A stretch of 6,229 nucleotides of DNA from Planctomycetota bacterium (GTDB lineage Bacteria; Planctomycetota; PUPC01; DSUN01). Of the stretch, positions 5,270 through 6,229 are shown piece after piece. The DNA is taken from contig VGYW01000469.1 in NCBI GenBank assembly GCA_016872875.1, positions 1-6,229 of the forward strand, read 5' to 3'. The notes under the pieces were generated by a model. That model searched no databases. It was not told the DNA's origin and saw nothing but the letters and a program-made list of their open reading frames with translations. The translations under genes and the position numbers were made by a program. Position 1 is the first letter of the stretch, and the number at the start of each line of letters is the position of its first letter.

Positions 5270-5374
5270 GGCACTGCCCCGATCGTCCTTAAGGGCGCGG
5301 CCCGCCCGCAGGGCGGCAGCGCGGTAGCCGTCCCCTGCGGGGGCTGGGTTGGCGCGAGCCCTTGAGTTAGTGCC
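5270..5374. repeat. 105-bp branched inverted-repeat element (MITE-like or structured RNA)
   Basis: The ends are GGCACT (5270-5275) and AGTGCC (5369-5374). An inner stem pairs AAGGGC (5291-5296) with GCCCTT (5358-5363), extended by GCG with CGC past a small bulge. Inside are two GC hairpins: CCGCCC-GCA-GGGCGG (5302-5316) and one with CCCC (5332-5335) pairing GGGG (5339-5342) around TGC. The layout is a closing stem with two arms. No target-site duplication is evident at its edges, so mobility is unproven. It could also act as a transcribed leader structure; no known riboswitch is recognised. Confidence 0.6.
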
Positions 5375-5487
5375 ATTCTATTGAGAGTTGGATTTGAGCG
5401 GCGGTCGGAATACGCGTCGCGGGCGGAGAGGACGCGGCAGTCCCCGCGCTCGGCGTCCCGCGGGAACAGGTCGCGGAGCGCCGCCGA

Positions 5488-5847
5488 GTGCTCGTTGTAG
5501 ACGATGATGAGACGGTGCGGAAGCTCATCCCGCGGCTGCTGTCGCTGGCCGGGCTGCCCTGCGAGTGCGCGGTGGCCGAGGACGGCCTCGTCGGGCTGTT
5601 GCACTTCGTGGTCTTCCGCCCCCATCTGGTGATCCTCGACCTCGAGATGCCGCGGCTCGACGGCGCGGAGTTCTGCGAGTGGCTCAAGCGCGACGGACTC
5701 TCGTGTCCACGGGTCCTCGTCATGGCGAGCGACCTCACGGACCCGCGCCTCGGGCGCGCCCTGAGCGCCGGCGCGCACGCGTGGCTTGCCAAGCCCCTGG
5801 ACACCGACGAGCTGCTCGAGAAGGCCGCCGGCATGATCGCGCCCTGA
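5488..5847 (+). CDS. Single-domain response regulator (CheY-like receiver)
   Basis: A 119-residue receiver domain with no output domain. It has the acidic pocket D5-D6-D7 (VVDDDE), the phospho-acceptor D51 (VILDLEMP), the DG of LDGAEF (58-59) and the conserved lysine K102 (LAKPLD). The conserved Thr/Ser switch position is Ala80: VLVMAS aligns without gaps to CheY VLMVTA, with spacing to AGA kept. It would take a phosphate from a histidine kinase that is not in the window. GTG 5488 is the first usable start in frame; GGAG (5475-5478) lies nine bases upstream. This start falls almost at the first strand, so the protein lacks the few residues that usually precede it. The codons before it (AERRR) look like such an N-terminus without a start. 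A DUF1540-type gene follows after 30 bases. Confidence 0.9.
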   Translation: MLVVDDDETVRKLIPRLLSLAGLPCECAVAEDGLVGLLHFVVFRPHLVILDLEMPRLDGAEFCEWLKRDGLSCPRVLVMASDLTDPRLGRALSAGAHAWLAKPLDTDELLEKAAGMIAP

Positions 5848-5877
5848 GGCGCGGCCAGCCACAACGAGGAACCCCCC

Positions 5878-6177
5878 GTGCAGTACCCGCTGATGATGGT
5901 CTCGTGTCCCATTGCCAAGCCCGGCGACAAAGGAGGCTGCTGCATGAAGCTGGACGATGGCCCCCCGAGGGTGGGCGCGTGCAAGCTCACCCGCTGCGCC
6001 TTCAATCGGGACCAGGCCTGCCACGCCCGAGCCATCACGATTGGCGATGGCCTGATGCCGCGGTGCGACACGTTCTTCGAGCTGGACGCGCACGTGCGCA
6101 GGGGGCAAGTGGCCGCCGTGGGCGCCTGCAAGACCATCGCCTGCATCCACAACCACGACCTCCACTGCCAGGTGTAA
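5878..6177 (+). CDS. Cysteine-rich DUF1540-type protein
   Basis: A 99-residue protein with ten cysteines. Two copies of one motif are seen: GACKLTRCAFNRDQAC (33-48) and GACKTIACIHNHDLHC (82-97), both C-x4-C-x7-C with Asn and Asp in matching places. After the first, ARAITIG and a CDTF containing C63 complete the DUF1540 pattern as I remember it; the second is cut short by the C-terminus. C10 and C21-C22 lie in front. Such spacing suggests metal binding (zinc or similar), but no function is established and none is asserted. There is no signal peptide or membrane segment. GTG 5878 has GAGGA (5866-5870) seven bases upstream. It sits 30 bases after the response regulator, so both are probably co-transcribed. 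An A-rich stretch follows the stop. Confidence 0.8.
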   Translation: MQYPLMMVSCPIAKPGDKGGCCMKLDDGPPRVGACKLTRCAFNRDQACHARAITIGDGLMPRCDTFFELDAHVRRGQVAAVGACKTIACIHNHDLHCQV

Positions 6178-6213
6178 ATTTCCAAACAAACGAAACAAAA
6201 ACGGGGTCGGGCG

Positions 6214-6228
6214 GGCGGCGAAGCCGCC
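6214..6228. repeat. GC hairpin at the window edge
   Basis: GGCGGC and GCCGCC pair exactly around GAA. It lies 37 bases after the stop of the DUF1540-type gene, with an A-rich stretch between. On the plus strand only one base (A) of window follows it, so a terminator cannot be judged. Confidence 0.5.
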
Positions 6229-6229
6229 A

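Larger units (their letters stand above)
5141..5487. other. Gene-free gap between folE and the response regulator
   Basis: The 347 bases hold, in order, a plain 78-base tail after folE, a 7-bp repeat array (5219-5253), a 105-bp structured inverted repeat (5270-5374) and a GC-rich stretch (5398-5487) that is open in the response regulator's frame but has no ATG, GTG or TTG before 5488. No clear folE terminator or consensus promoter for the following gene was found. TTGACT at 5187-5192 lacks a -10 at the right distance. Confidence 0.6.

Noticed and set aside
5248..6198. A 316-codon open frame on the minus strand
   Set aside because: It is a shadow of the response regulator and the DUF1540-type gene and crosses the structured repeat; no family is recognised.
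6181..6229. Terminator for a minus-strand gene to the right
   Set aside because: The hairpin and the T-rich stretch (minus strand) are about ten bases apart, too far for a typical terminator, and no such gene is visible.

Overview
This is a GC-rich bacterial window that reads like a metagenomic or Planctomycetota-type chromosome. The taxon is inference only: it rests on the strong GC bias, the gene families, and abundant degenerate 7-bp repeats between genes. There are no rRNA, tRNA, CRISPR or transposase genes.

Layout: positions 1-279 hold repeats (a short hairpin and an 84-bp tandem duplication). lemA (280-837) is on the minus strand. A divergent promoter region (838-1107) contains a large imperfect inverted repeat and a near-consensus sigma70 promoter facing right. 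It starts a probable operon of four plus-strand genes: cdaA (c-di-AMP synthase), cdaR (its YbbR-domain membrane regulator), pdxJ (vitamin B6 synthesis) and folE (GTP cyclohydrolase I). After a 347-bp gap of repeats and secondary structure come a single-domain response regulator (5488-5847) and a small cysteine-rich DUF1540-type protein (5878-6177). These two look like a separate short operon.

The cdaA-cdaR pair is the classical c-di-AMP module. CdaA makes the nucleotide at the membrane and CdaR modulates it from outside the cytoplasmic face. The usual third partner gene, glmM, is not here; two cofactor biosynthesis genes follow instead. pdxJ and folE do not share a pathway, so their position suggests housekeeping co-expression more than a shared reaction.

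The most striking feature is not a gene. Arrays with a strict 7-bp period, but different unit sequences, fill nearly all of each gap between the four operon genes, starting within 0-2 bases of the preceding stop codon. One double array (66 bp, 22 codons) lies inside pdxJ in a variable loop and keeps the frame open. Two of the intergenic arrays are inverted pairs able to form long hairpins, and one of them includes the pdxJ stop codon. Together they look like an active or recently active repeat-expansion process in this lineage.
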